A stretch of DNA of 64,000 nucleotides from positions 3,173,042 to 3,237,041 of the forward strand of contig OU696597.1 in assembly GCA_916048095.2 (NCBI GenBank), read 5' to 3'. Position 1 is the stretch's first letter, and each line of letters opens with the position of its first letter. The notes under the pieces are model-generated. The model did not search any database. It was not told where the DNA came from and saw nothing but the letters and a program-made list of their open reading frames with translations. Position numbers and translations under genes: made by a program. The stretch comes from Sacculina carcini (lineage: Eukaryota > Arthropoda > Thecostraca > Sacculinidae). Of the stretch, positions 1-11,995 are shown piece after piece.

Positions 1-177
1 TGAAATTAAACGTTTTATTGCTGTCCGCGGGACATTTTTATTTTATAAAAATGAGCCATCCCTTCGTTTGCGTTTGAAGCCCCTGGTCTATACCATTGAA
101 TCCGCGCAATTATGTCACCTCATATTCAAGCATACATACACAGACAGACAGATAATTTCTTCTTTATGTATACATAT
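1..177 (+). repeat. Trailing end of an A-type repeat unit
   Basis: AT-rich sequence ending in a CAGACAGACAGA-type tail and a short TA-rich stretch. It matches the end of the unit at about 22855-23040, including the shared phrase around GTTTGAAGCCCCTG. It is the 3' portion of a repeat unit cut by the window edge. No gene is visible. Confidence 0.6.
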
Positions 178-3100
178 AGCATTAAAACCCGCCCGTTGTG
201 CGGAGCAATTCATAACATGAAATTCATATTCAATTCATAAAAAATATGGAAAAATAAAAATGAATTAGGGTACACTCATAAAAATATTAATCAATTGAAA
301 ATTATAAGTTTAATTATTTTTATTTCGACAAAATATTTCCCCTCAGTCCGCCTGAGTCATTTTTAAACCCGCCCGTCGTGCTGAATAATTCAGAACTCGA
401 ACACGATCCGTTCTGAATCTTGAAGTCAAATCCATTGGTTTTGTGTATGGATTAATTCCACAGGGTAAATTGAACGTTCTATTGTCTATAGTTGCTGCCC
501 GCGGAGCATTTTTATTTTTAAAAAAATACCTTTTTTAAATGAACCATTTGAAAAAATGAACTAAACAATGGAAACCCTTTTTTTAAACCCGCCCGTCGTG
601 CGGAACAATTCATACAATAAAATTCATATTTGAAGTCAAATCCATTGGTTTTGTGTATGGATTAATTCTACAGGAGAAATTGAACGTTATATTGTCTATA
701 GTTGCTGCCCGCGGAACATTTTTATTTAAAAAAAATACCTTTCTTAAATGAACCATTTGAAAAAATGATCTAAAAACACTTTTTTTAACCCACCCGTCGT
801 GCGGAACAATTCATACAATAAAATTCATATCAAATCCATAAAATATAATGAATACAAATTGAAAACCAAACAATGTAACCTATAAATATCTTAACCAATA
901 GAAAAGTCTAAATTTGAATATTTTTGTTCTTATTTTGACAAATATTATCCCTCAACCCGCCTGATATATAAATCTGCCCGTCGTCTGGTATAATTCAGAA
1001 CACAAACACGAAACAAACAATGAAAGATGATGAAATCTTTTCATCAGAATGCTTCCAAACTATATTTATTACTCAACATCATTCCCCGACATCATTCGCT
1101 TAAGTATTATTTAACTTTTACCGCTATAATATTTATTGCTAAAATTTATATATTTTCCGCTATCATTAAAACCCAATATAACCTGAGTCAAACCTACCCA
1201 ACCCAACCCAACCATCCAATCTTGACCGCACCCAGCCTAGTCTGTGGTGATTTAACTTATTAGTTTGTGATCACAAAATATACTGATTCGATCATAATTT
1301 GTAATCAGAAGACTGAGATTATCTACCCCAGGGGTCCCAAACACGCGGCCCACCAATACTTTTCTCTCAACCCGCCAATATAGTATCGGAACCAAATTGT
1401 TACAAACAGCTAAATTCACATTTGTTGCATAATGCGATATATTTATACACCATTTAAGTCACATTTACATTAGTGAGTCTGGATCTTGAAGTCAAGCCCG
1501 TGAGTTTTGTATATGGATTCATTCCACACGGTAAAATTGAATGTTTGAATCCACCCGTCGTGCGGAACAATTAATAAAACAAAAGTAATACATATTTAAA
1601 TGCAAACAGCCAGTCTAATAGAAAACTCTAAATTGAAAAACCTATACCAATAGAAAATTCCTGTTCTGAATTTGCATATTCTTATTCGAATAATTGACGG
1701 CATATTATTCAGTCAACCCGCCTCATACTTGAGCCCGCCCGTCGTCAGGAATAATTTCGAAATGAAAACACAAAATAACAATGAATTTTTTTAGTATATA
1801 AATGAATTTTTTTCCATAATATTATCTCATAATTCCCGGTTAATGCTTCCACTAATGCATCATATTCATACAGTTGTTATTTTTTGGATTACACCGATAT
1901 TACATCCTTTGATATTACAGGCGATATTATATTATGCAATCTATATTCTGCTACGTATTATTCCTAATACATATATCATCAGATCGCAAAATATATCTAA
2001 AGGTTCACATCATTCTCCAAAATCATTTGCTTAAGAGCTATTCTACTTTTATCGCTAGAATATTTACTGCTAGCAAAATATCATATACCTCGCTATCATT
2101 TAAACCCACTCTTTATATATACATTTAAGCCAGCCCGTCGTGCGGAACAGTTCATAGAATATAATTAATATTCAATTCATAGAAAATTAGTGCAAATTTA
2201 AAAAGAAAAACAAACTCATAGAAAAGATTTAGCCAATATAAAAGTCCAAATGTGAAATTTATGTTTCAATTTAGAAAACATGTTTTTCCACAACCCGCCT
2301 CATATATAAAGCTGCCCGTCGTGCGGAATAATTCAGAACTCAAACACGAAACAAACACAAAGAAAATTGATAAAAAACGACCAATAGAATAAGTTAAATT
2401 TGTAAATTCTTGTTTTAATTATTGACGATGTTTTTTCCCTCAACAGTGCTCAAGTTCACACCCATCCTTCGTGTGTAGTAATTCAGAAGTGTAACACTAT
2501 CAAAACAATGTAACTTTCTTTCATCTTTATAATTCCAGATTAATGCTTCCGCTAAAACAGCAGATGCATATAGCTGGCATTGCATGATGTTACAACCCGT
2601 ATCCTTATGCAACTTGAAATTGAACCGATTAAATTACACAGTAAAATTCAGTAGTTTACTTTGTTCCCAGTAGCATTTTACCCGCCCGTCGTGCGGAACA
2701 TTTGATGTGTAAATATTACGGACAATAAAGCCTTTATATTCAGTATAGTGTAGCATTAATTAAACTGAACGCAATAAAACCACACCATCCATGCTTGGAG
2801 CTAATATGATACATTCTTAATTGTGATTTGGCTTCAGTGAAATTTTATCGATGTATATTCCTGTGAAATCGTAAGTGCGCATAATAGCTGTCAAATTGGC
2901 AATATGTCCTTTTGACTTTACACCGCCGTAACTTCCTTCAGATATACTTTGGAAAATTACAAATTATACCGTATTGTAGAAAACAAAATTTCTAGCACGA
3001 TGGTATAATTTATTGTAATGTGTGACAAATAGTTCCTGAGACATGGGTAGAAAAATGAATTAATTTTAATCACCCGGTGTTCAAGTGTAATTTTGGATGT

Positions 3101-3887
3101 ATTTGAGAATTTTGCCAATTGTACACGTTTTATGTATCATTTGTGGGTATAAATTATAGCTTATCTTGTAGAACACAAAATTATCTACACAGTAGTATAA
3201 TTTTTACAGCTGTACCATTGCTGGTTTATGAGGAATAGATAGCGGAATATTGACCAAAATATTCACGTTTTATGTGCTAATTTTGCCTTTTTGCTTTTTT
3301 GTCATTTACACTTCACACGGCCGTAACTTTTGTTTAATACACTTTCGAAAATTATAAATTATGCCGTGTTGTAGCAAACAAAATTCCCAGCATGATGGTA
3401 TTATTTATTTAGATGTGTGATTATTAGTTATTGAGAAATAGAGAAAAAAGTATAGAAAATCGGACGCGTGGAGTTTAAATAAAATTTTGAATGTAGATTG
3501 ATTGTTTTCCATTTTACATGTTTTATATTTAATTTTTGGGTATAAATTATAATTCGTTGAATAGAAAAGAAAACTTTCTACACAGTGGTATAATTTTTAT
3601 AGTTGTACTATTGCTGGTTTAGGAGGAGTAGTCTTCAGAAAATTGACCCAAATTTTCGCATTTTTCAGGGTTCATTTCGTCTTTTCACCGCTATAACTTT
3701 TTTTGATTTCATTTTTGAAATTTAAAATTTAATCTAAAGTGTAGACAAGAAAATTTCCAACGTGATGGTATAAATTGTTAGCGGGTAGGCTGAGTGGTGG
3801 CCGAATAATAGCTGATAGAAAATGGACCAAGGAGGGTCGAACACACACACAGACACACACACACACAGAGGATCTCTTTTATATATA
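178..3887 (+). repeat. Composite AT-rich repeat, block I (~3.7 kb)
   Basis: The first ~2.7 kb carries the motif CCCGCCCGTCGTGCGGAA or close variants every ~150-250 bp (near 187, 367, 587, 789, 1551, 2131, 2681), usually followed by CAATTCATA or TAATTCAGAAC. The last ~1.1 kb is a second type of unit with CACCGCCGTAACTT and TGTAATCGCAAGTGCGC. The block ends at about 3782-3872 with a conserved 3' segment (GGTAGGCTGAGTGGTGGCCG) and a CA tract. It is repeated at 3888-7572 and partly at 22562-25461. There is no credible coding region. It may be a non-autonomous mobile element, but no terminal inverted repeats or transposase were seen. Confidence 0.7.
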
Positions 3888-6800
3888 TAGCATTAAAACC
3901 CGCACGTTGTGCGGTGCAATTCATAACATGAAATTCATATTCAATTCATAAAAAGTATGGAAAAATGAAAATGAAATAGGTTACACTCATAAAAATTTTA
4001 TCAATTGAAAATTATAAGTTTAATTATTTTTATTTCGACACAATATTTCCCCTCAGTCCGCCTGAGTCATTTTTTAACCCGCCCGTCGTGCTGAATAATT
4101 CAGAACTCGAACACGATCCGTTCTGCATCTTGAAGTCAAATCCATTGGTTTTGTGTATGGATTAATTCTACAGGGTAAATTGAACGTTCTATTGTCTATA
4201 GTTGCTGCCCGCGGAACATTTTTATTTTAAAAAAACACCTTTTTTAAATGAACCATTTGAAAAAATGATCTAAAAACACTTTTTTAAACCCACCCGTCGT
4301 GCGGAACAATTCATACAATAAAATTCATATCAAATCCATAAAATATAATGAATACAAATTGAAAAGCAAAAAATGTAACCTATAAATATCTTAACCAATA
4401 GAAAAGTCTAAATGTGAATATTTTTGTTCTTATTTTGACAAATATTATCCCTCAACCCGCCTGATATATAAATCTGCCCGTCGTGTGGTATAATTCAGAA
4501 CACAAACACGAAACAAACAATGAAAGATGATGAAATCTTTTCATCAGACTGTTTCCAAACTATATTTATTACTTAACATCATTCCCCAATATCATTTGCT
4601 TAAGTACTATTTCACTTTTACCGCTATAATATTTATTGTTAAAATTTATATATTTTCCGCTATCATTAAAACCCAATATAACCTGAGTCAAACCTACCCA
4701 ACCCAACCCAACCATTCAATCTTGACCGCTCTCAGCCTAGTCTGAGGTGATTTAACTTATTAGTTTGTGATCACAAAATATACTGATGCGATCATAATTT
4801 GTAATCAGAAGACTGAGATTATCTACCCCAGGGGTCCCAAACACGCGGCCCACCAATACTTTTCTCTCAACCCGCCAATATAGTATCGGGACCAAACTGT
4901 AAGGTAGCTAAATTCACATTTGTTGCATAATGCGATATAATTTTACACCATTATCATATTATCTCATAATTCCCGGTTAATGCTTCCACTAATGCATCAT
5001 ATTCATACAGTTGTTATTTTTTGGATTACATCGATAATGCAGCCCTTGATATTACAGCCGATATTATATTATGCAATCTATATTCTGCTACGTATTATTC
5101 CTAATACATATATCATCAGATCGCAAAATATATTTAAAGGTTCACATCATTCTCCAAAATCATTTGCTTAAGAGCTATTCTACTTTTATCGCTAGAATAT
5201 TTACTGCTAGCAAAATATCATATACCTCGCTATCATTTAAACCCACTCTTTATAGATACATTTAATTCGCCCGTCGTGCGGAACAGTTCATAAAATATAA
5301 TTAATATTCAATTCATAAAAAAATTAGTGCAAATTGAAAAAGAAAAACAAACCCACAGGAAAGTTATAGCTAATCTAAAAGTCTAAATGTGAAATTTATG
5401 TTTCAATTTAGAAAACATGTTTTTCCACAACACTATCAAAACAATGCAACCTTCTGTCATCTCTATAATTCCAGGTTAATGCTTCCGCTAAAACAGCATA
5501 AGTTGGCATTACATGATATTGCAACCCATATCCTTATGCAACTTACGCTTATGCAACTTGAAATTAAACCAATTAAATTACACAGTTAAATTCAGTAGTT
5601 TACTTTGTTCCCAATAGCATTTTACCCGCCCGTCGTGCGGAACGTTATTGAGGACAATAAAGCCTTTATATTCAGTAGAGTGTAGCATTAATTAAACTGT
5701 ACGCAATAAAACCACACCATCCATGCTTGGAGATAATATGATGCATTCTTAATTGTGATTGGGCTTCAGTGAAATTTAATCGGTGTATATTCCTGTGTAA
5801 TCGCAAGTGCGCATAATAGCTGTCAAATTGGCAATATGTCCTTTTGACTTTACACCGCCGTAACTTCCTTCAGATACCCTTTGGAAAATTACAAATTATA
5901 CCGTATTGTAGAAGAAAAGATTTCTAGAACGATGGTATAATTTATTTTTATGTGTAACAAATAGTTACTGAGAAATAGTAGAAAAATGAATTAATTTTAG
6001 TCGCCCGGTGTTCAAGTGTAATTTTGGATGTATTTGAGAATTTTGCCAATTTTACACGTTTTTTGTATCATTTGTGGGTATAAATTATAGCTTATCTTGT
6101 AGAACACAAAATTCTCTACACAGTAGTATATTCCTGTGTAATCGCAAGTGCGTAAATTGTGATTGGACTTCAGTGAAATTTAATCAGTGTATATTCATGT
6201 GTAATCGCAAGTACGCATAATAGCTGTCAAATTGGCAACATGACATTTTGACTTTACACCGGCGTAACTTCCTTCAGATACACTTTGGAAAATTAATAAT
6301 TATACCGTACTGTAGGAAACAAAATTTCTAGCACGATGGTATAATTAATTTTAATGTATGACAAATAGTTCCTGAGAAATGGGTATAAAAATGAATAAAT
6401 TGTAGTCACCCGGTGTTCAAGTGTAATTTTGGATGTATTTGAGAATTTTGCCAATTTTACACGTTTTTTGTATCATTTGTGGGTATAAATTACACCTTTT
6501 CTTGTAGAACACAAAATTCTCTACACAGTAGTATATTCCTGTGTAATCGCAAGTGCGCATAATAGCTGTAAAATTGGCAATATGTTCTTTTGAATTTACA
6601 CCGCCGTCACTTCCTTCAGATACACTTTGGAAAATTAAGAATTATACCGCATTTAAAAAAATACAATTTCCAGCACGATGATATAATTTATTTTAATGTG
6701 TGACAAATAGTTCCTGAGAAATAGGTAGAAAAATGAATTAATTTAGGCGCCCGGTGATCAAGTGTAATTTTGGATGTATTTGACAATTTTGCCAATTTTA

Positions 6801-7572
6801 CACATTTTTTGTATCATTTGTGGGTATAAATTATAACTTTTCTTGTAGAACACAAAATTATCTACACAATAGTATAATTTTTATAGCTGTACCATTGCTG
6901 GTTTATGAGGAATAGATAGGGGAATATTTACCAAAACATTCACGGTTTCCAGTGCTAATTTTGCATTTTTGACTTTGTCATTTTGACTTCACACCGCCGT
7001 AACTTTTTTTTAATACACTTTGCAAAATTAAAAATTATACCGTGTTGTAGCAAACAAAATTCCCAGCATGATGGTATTATTTATTTAGTTGTGTGATAAT
7101 TAGTTTTTGATACATAGAGAAAAAAGTATAGAAAATCGGACGCGTGGAGTATAAATATAATTTTGAATATAGATTGAAATTTTGTCATGTTTACATCTTT
7201 TATGTTCTATTTTTGGATATGAATTATAACCTATCTTGTAGAACAGAAAATTCTCTACACAGTGGTATAATCTGTTTGGCTGTACCATTTCTGGTTTATG
7301 AGGAGTAGATGGCAGAGCATTGACCACAATTTTCGCATTTTTCAGGAATCATTTTGTCTTTTCACCGCTATAACTTTTTTTGATTTCATTTTTGAAATTT
7401 AAAATTTAATCTAAAGTGTAGACAAGAAAATTTCCAACGTGATGGTATAAATTGTTAGCGGGTAGGCTGAGTGGTGGCCGAATAATAGCTGATAGAAAAT
7501 GGACCAAGGAGGGTCGAACACACACACAGACACACACACACACACACAGACACACAGAGGATCTCTTTTATA
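3888..7572 (+). repeat. Composite AT-rich repeat, block II (~3.7 kb)
   Basis: This is a direct copy of block I in the same order, starting at TAGCATTAAAACCCGC and ending at 7460-7557 with the same GGTAGGCTGAGTGGTGGCCG segment and CA/GA microsatellite. It differs by missing A-type units and by extra B-type units near 5790, 6128 and 6535, which share TGTGTAATCGCAAGTGCG. B-type units are therefore expanding in tandem inside the block. No gene seen. Confidence 0.7.
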
Positions 7573-7577
7573 TATAT

Positions 7578-7627
<50 letters not shown>
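7573..7627. repeat. (TA)n microsatellite
   Basis: About 55 bp of almost pure TA dinucleotides, directly joined to the terminal repeat of the Penelope-like fragment on its right. Reading frames through it give only Tyr-Ile runs and are not genes. Confidence 0.95.
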
Positions 7628-7629
<2 letters not shown>

Positions 7630-8130
7630 CGCGCTTACAAACGAGATTAAAGTCAATTGCAATTTCGCATTTTGCAATCTTTTTCCTGGTGGATTCTAAA
7701 TCTCTTACCAGTTTTTGGTCGCTTTGACTCAAACACTTCAAAAGCGTTCCTATATTCTGTAACGTTTCGGAGTTTACTGACTCCATCTTCAGACAATTCA
7801 TAAAAGCACAATACACATGATATACAATACACAACGAATATAAACAATTGTTCAAAATGTGGGCGAATATTTATATATAATGACTATAGTCGCGCCTAGG
7901 TGCTAGCGAGCAGGGATCACGCCAAGGTGTTATCATCAGGCGGATTTGCGGGCGTCTGACTGACGCAAGGGCGAGTCGAGTTTCGCTCAGATAGGGGGGC
8001 TCGCTGAGTTGGAAGTACACCATTTTCTTCCTGCTGAATGTTTATTGATCGCCTCAGCTGGGTGATGTACACTGCTTCAAGCAGGCGCAGTCGACGTGCG
8101 TCGTTTTCATACGCCAACACCAGGAGCACG
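7628..8130 (-). mobile_element. Penelope-like element, 3' remnant with terminal repeat
   Basis: On the minus strand from 8130 down: the C-terminal end of a Penelope GIY-YIG endonuclease region, then a terminal repeat (about 7880-7628) with a hammerhead-like core and a short conserved coding start (SETLQNIGTLL, FNLVCKRE), then a TA tract. The C-terminal segment (RLRLLEAVYIT, EENGVLPTQR) matches the fuller element at 19265-20680 (RLKLLEAIYIT, EENGVLPTQR). The upstream part is cut off at 8131 by the TAA-repeat tail of a LINE, so only the tail of this element survives. Confidence 0.75.
7764..7792 (-). ncRNA. Candidate hammerhead ribozyme core
   Basis: The minus strand reads CTGAAGA, a GGAG/CTCC stem, then GAAAC, the conserved core layout of hammerhead ribozymes. 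Such ribozymes are known in Penelope-like terminal repeats (established knowledge). Stems I and III were not verified, so cleavage competence is inference. Confidence 0.45.
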
Positions 8131-8497
8131 ATGTTATTATTATTATTAATTACAGGCAAATCCAGTAGCATGGGAAGAGTGCAAGCACTATTACCACCCT
8201 AAGGTGGCCCCATGTACCGGAAGCGCCCAAAAGATTCAGAGAGAAAGAGAGTTCGAAGAGAAAAAAGTCTAGAAAGAGAGTTGGAAAGAAAATAATAAAT
8301 AAATAACAATAAATAATAAACCATCATCCGATAACAATCCATAATGTCACACCGCCCACGTTCCTCAATAAATAATAACAATCAACAATAAATATGTGAT
8401 TCAGTAAATAACAGCCATCAATAAATAAGAATAAATATTAATAAATAAGTAATAAATAACAATAAAGAACAATACATATGATTCAATAAGAAACATC

Positions 8498-8710
8498 CAA
8501 CAATAAATATAAATATGATTCAATAAGTAACAACAACACAAATAAATATGATTCAATAAACAATAACACCAATAAATATGATTCAATAAACAACAACAAC
8601 AATAAATATGATTCAATAAACAGCGACAACAATAAATATGATTCAATAAACAACAACAATAAATATGACTCAATAAACAGCAACAACAATAAATATGATT
8701 CAATAAACAA
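8498..8710. repeat. Minisatellite in LINE copy A 3' UTR
   Basis: Tandem units of about 27-33 bp built on AATAAATATGATTCAATAAA with variable CAA runs, about seven copies. On the minus strand it lies in the LINE 3' UTR, and a shorter version lies in copy B at 10648-10803. Open frames through it (repeated Asn-His-Ile-Tyr-Cys) are artefacts of the repeat. Confidence 0.8.
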
Positions 8711-8904
8711 CAACAGCCAACACTGAGTAAAAGTATAATTTAATAAATAACAACAACCAATAATAAATAGTAATAAATAGAGAGCAAAATAGGAATAAAT
8801 AACAATAAATAGAAAATAAATAACAATAGGCATGAATAAATAACAATAAGCATGAATAAATAACAATAAATATGAATAAATATACAATTAATAAGACTCA
8901 ACAG

Positions 8905-10374
8905 TCAATTCCGCTCTTTCAGTAGCATTTCATTTACTTTGGCCTTGAATTTGTTCAAATTGTTCTGCGAGAAAGCCTCCTCCTTCAACGTGTTCCAAGT
9001 AGACACAGTGGCCGGAAGAAAGCAACGTTGGAATTGTTTTGTACGACAACGAATTGGAGCCATGCACTGGGAATGCTGTTTGGATGTAAACCGTGTGCTT
9101 CTTGCTGCCACGAAATCATCAGGAATTGACTTGCTCATCGGATGATGGTCGTTGTGCTTGATCTTGTACAGCATGCACACGCTGCTGATCTTTCGACGAT
9201 GGCAAAGATCACCAAGAACCAAGTCACCACAGAGGAACTTGCAAGTTCTAACAACTCTGTTGATGAGATTGAGGTGACAATCCGCAGCAGAAGACCACAC
9301 GGTGGCGCAGTACTCCAGAATTGGCAAAATGAAACAGCGAAAACAACTTTTTGAGATTGTGCTGCTACCGAACATCCGATATGCCTTTCTTATTATTCCC
9401 AGTTTCCGCGATGCCGAACAAACTAGCTTCCGAATGTGACTCTCAAACGTCAGCTTTGAGTCTACATGTACTCCCAATATTTTGAGCTCATCACACACGT
9501 TGAGTTGGGCGTCATTTATGAGGATAGCTCCATGTGAAGGCTGAACGGTACGTGACCTAGAAACCAACAAGCATTTAGATTTCGTGGTGTTCAGCATCAT
9601 ATTCCACCTCTCACACCACTTCAGGACGCTGCTGAGATCGTTGTTGACCGTTTGACGCACCTGTGGTCTGTCCGAAGGAGATGAAATTACAGCCATCAAG
9701 GTGATATCATCAGCATATCCATATACAGGGTTGCGTGTGGTTGTGTACAGGTCAGCGGTGTAAATGTTGAACAAAATAGGACCCAACACACTTCCCTGCG
9801 GGACACCGGACACAATCCTCTGCCAGCCACTGTATGCTCCATCGATGGCAACACGTTGTACGCGATTGGATAGAAATTGTTGCAAAACACTTAGCAAACG
9901 GCCGCCGACTCCAATGTTTCTCAGTTTTTGCAACAAGCCCTGGTGGCTCACACGGTCAAATGCTGCCGAGAAATCCAACTGCACAATCCAGGCTTCACTG
10001 CCTTTGTCTAGCACTTGCTGGAGCTCATGCGTGATAGTAAGCAGAGCGTCAGTCGTGCTGAGTTTTTTGCGGTATGCAAATTGGTTTTCCGACAGCAGAT
10101 TGTTGCTCTCCAGGTACTTGGACGGTCTGGAAGATATCAAGTGCTCGAATATTTTGGACAGAATCGGCGTAATTGATATTGGCCGGTAGTTTGCAACATC
10201 AGCTGAATTGGTTCCTTTTGGTATGGGCGTGATATTCGCAACCCGCCAACATGATGGAAACGAACCAGTCTTCATCAAGCGCCTGAAAAGAGCACTGAGC
10301 TTCGGAGCTGATGTGATGACAGATATACACAGGGTGTAGTGACTGATGTAGTGTCTGCTCAGTGTATTAAAGTG
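8905..10374 (-). CDS. LINE reverse transcriptase, partial
   Basis: The open frame runs from the junction at 10374 to the stop at 8905; the first ATG is at 10278 but homology begins upstream, so the true start is lost. Reverse transcriptase motifs occur in order: WRVANITPIPK, NYRPISI, LDFSAAFDRV (first catalytic Asp), SGVPQGSVLGP, GYADDITLM (catalytic DD) and LGVHVDSKLTF. The C-terminus (WNTLKEEAF, FKAKVNEMLL) resembles the end of CR1/L2-type proteins. It would copy element RNA by target-primed reverse transcription, but without endonuclease it is not an autonomous copy. No internal stop is present over about 490 codons. Confidence 0.85.
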   Translation of the reverse strand, partial: HFNTLSRHYISHYTLCISVITSAPKLSALFRRLMKTGSFPSCWRVANITPIPKGTNSADVANYRPISITPILSKIFEHLISSRPSKYLESNNLLSENQFAYRKKLSTTDALLTITHELQQVLDKGSEAWIVQLDFSAAFDRVSHQGLLQKLRNIGVGGRLLSVLQQFLSNRVQRVAIDGAYSGWQRIVSGVPQGSVLGPILFNIYTADLYTTTRNPVYGYADDITLMAVISSPSDRPQVRQTVNNDLSSVLKWCERWNMMLNTTKSKCLLVSRSRTVQPSHGAILINDAQLNVCDELKILGVHVDSKLTFESHIRKLVCSASRKLGIIRKAYRMFGSSTISKSCFRCFILPILEYCATVWSSAADCHLNLINRVVRTCKFLCGDLVLGDLCHRRKISSVCMLYKIKHNDHHPMSKSIPDDFVAARSTRFTSKQHSQCMAPIRCRTKQFQRCFLPATVSTWNTLKEEAFSQNNLNKFKAKVNEMLLKERN

Positions 10375-10647
10375 TGCCCAAAAGATTCAGAGAGAAAGAG
10401 AGTTCGAAGAGAAAAAAGTCTAGAAAGAGAGTTGGAAAGAAAATAATAAATAAATAACAATAAATAATAAACCATCATCCGATAACAATCCATAATGTCA
10501 CTCCGCCCACGTTCCTCAATAAATAATAACAATCAACAATAAATATGTGATTCAGTAAATAACAGCCATCAATAAATAAGAATAAATATTAATAAATAAG
10601 TAATAAATAACAATCAAGAACAATACATATGATTCAATAAGAAACAT

Positions 10648-10803
10648 CCAACAATAAATATAAATATGATTCAATAAGTAACAACAACACAAATAAATAT
10701 GATTCAATAAACAATAACACCAATAAATATGATTCAATAAACAACAACAACAATAAATATGATTCAATAAACAGCAACAACAATAAATATGATTCAGTAA
10801 ACA
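10648..10803. repeat. Minisatellite in LINE copy B 3' UTR
   Basis: Same AATAAATATGATTCAATAAA-based tandem units as in copy A, but about two units shorter. The difference in unit number between the duplicates shows ordinary slippage or unequal exchange. Confidence 0.75.
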
Positions 10804-10978
10804 ACAACAGCCAACACTGAGTAAAAGTATAATTTAATAAATAACAACAACCAATAATAAATAGTAATAAATAGAGAGTAAAATAAGAATAAATATAAAT
10901 AAATAGAAAATAAATAACAATAAGCATGAATAAATAACAATAAATATGAATAAATATACAATTAATAAGACTCCACAG

Positions 10979-11557
10979 TCAATTCCGCTCTTTCAGTAGC
11001 ATTTCATTTACTTTGGCCTTGAATTTCTTCAAATTGTTCTGCGAGAAAGCCTTCTCCTTCAACGTGATCCAAGTTGACACAGTGACCGGAAGAAAGCAAC
11101 GTTGGAATTGTTTTGTACGACAACGAATTGGAGCCATGCACTGGGAATGCTGTTTGGATGTAAGCCGTGTGCTTCTTGCTGCCAGGAAATCATCAGGAAT
11201 TGACTTGCTCATCGGATGATGGTCGTTGTGCTTGATCTTGTACAGCATGCACACACTGCTGACCTTTCGACGATGGCAAAGATCACCAAGAACCAAGTCA
11301 CCACAGAGGAACTTGCAAGTTCTAACAACTCTGTTGATGAGATTGAGGTGACAATCCGCAGCAGAAGACCACACGGGGGCGCAGTACTCCAGAATTGGCA
11401 AAATGAAACATCGAAAACAACTTTTTGAGATTGTGCTGCTACCGAACATCCGATATGCCTTTCTTATAATTCCCAGTTTCCGCGATGCCGAACAAACTAG
11501 CTTCCGAATGTGACTCTCAAACGTCAGCTTTGAGTCTACATGTACTCCCAATATTTT
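10979..11557 (-). pseudogene. LINE reverse transcriptase C-terminal fragment
   Basis: Begins at about LGVHVDSKLTFESHIRKL and ends at the same LLKERN terminus as copy A, with a few substitutions. All catalytic motifs lie upstream of the break, so this fragment cannot be a functional polymerase. Confidence 0.8.
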
Positions 11558-11563
11558 ACTTCT

Positions 11564-11654
11564 TTATGTTTGGATATGGACAAAGGAGGGAGAGGAGAAT
11601 GATACTGCTACAATATCATTCTCCTCTCCCTCCTTTGTCCATATCCAAACATAA
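11564..11654. repeat. Perfect 41-bp inverted repeat (hairpin)
   Basis: The arms at 11564-11604 and 11614-11654 are exact reverse complements, separated by a 9-nt loop (CTGCTACAA). The arm starts TTATGTTTGGATATGGACAA and carries a purine-rich stretch (GGAGGGAGAGGAG). As RNA it would form a long perfect stem. It could be a tiny fold-back element, a hairpin RNA precursor or a recent snap-back duplication at the LINE break. Confidence 0.9.
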
Positions 11655-11950
11655 TTCAAGGCAAACTTACATTGAAAGCTAGCACGGTAGTTGGAAATAT
11701 TCGAATAAATCGCAACACCCAATTTGAGATGTTACGATGGAAATGAAGAAACTTACAACTGAGCAGACAAAATGACAATTAACCATCCTCGTCTCTCCTC
11801 ATACAATTCCAGAACCAATTTGTGCATGAGCCCCACAACAATAAAACACAATACAATATATTAGCACAAAACTAAACAACACCCACATATCAAGTCACAT
11901 ACACACACGTGCACACCAAAATCCAAACACACACAATCTGAAGTCGTTCA

Positions 11951-11995
<45 letters not shown>

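Larger units (their letters stand above)
8131..10375 (-). mobile_element. LINE (CR1/L2/jockey-like), copy A, 5'-truncated
   Basis: A non-LTR retrotransposon on the minus strand. The reverse transcriptase occupies 10374-8905, followed by a long AT-rich 3' UTR with a minisatellite (about 8710-8498) and a 3' terminus at 8131-8154 made of TAA repeats after GGCAAATCC (plus-strand reading). The 3' tail lands inside a Penelope-like element, giving a clear insertion order. The 5' end is missing: endonuclease and ORF1 are absent, and the sequence joins directly to copy B at 10375. Confidence 0.8.
10376..11557 (-). mobile_element. LINE copy B, fragment of the same family
   Basis: Repeats the 3' half of copy A, from GCCCAAAAGATTCAG (10376) through the 3' UTR minisatellite to the last ~190 codons of the reverse transcriptase. 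Identity to copy A is high. It lacks the terminal ~95 bp TAA-tailed end that copy A has, so it is more likely a tandem duplication than an independent insertion. The 5' break at 11557 is 6 bp from a perfect inverted repeat. Confidence 0.75.

Noticed and set aside
1027..1263. Small frames in the composite repeat (also 1843-2034, 4527-4745, 4980-5171)
   Set aside because: Conserved only because the repeat is conserved; no coding signal, and AT-rich low complexity.
8401..8887. Minus-strand frames with repeated Asn-His-Ile-Tyr-Cys
   Set aside because: They are the minisatellite of the LINE 3' UTR read as codons; no domain or start context.
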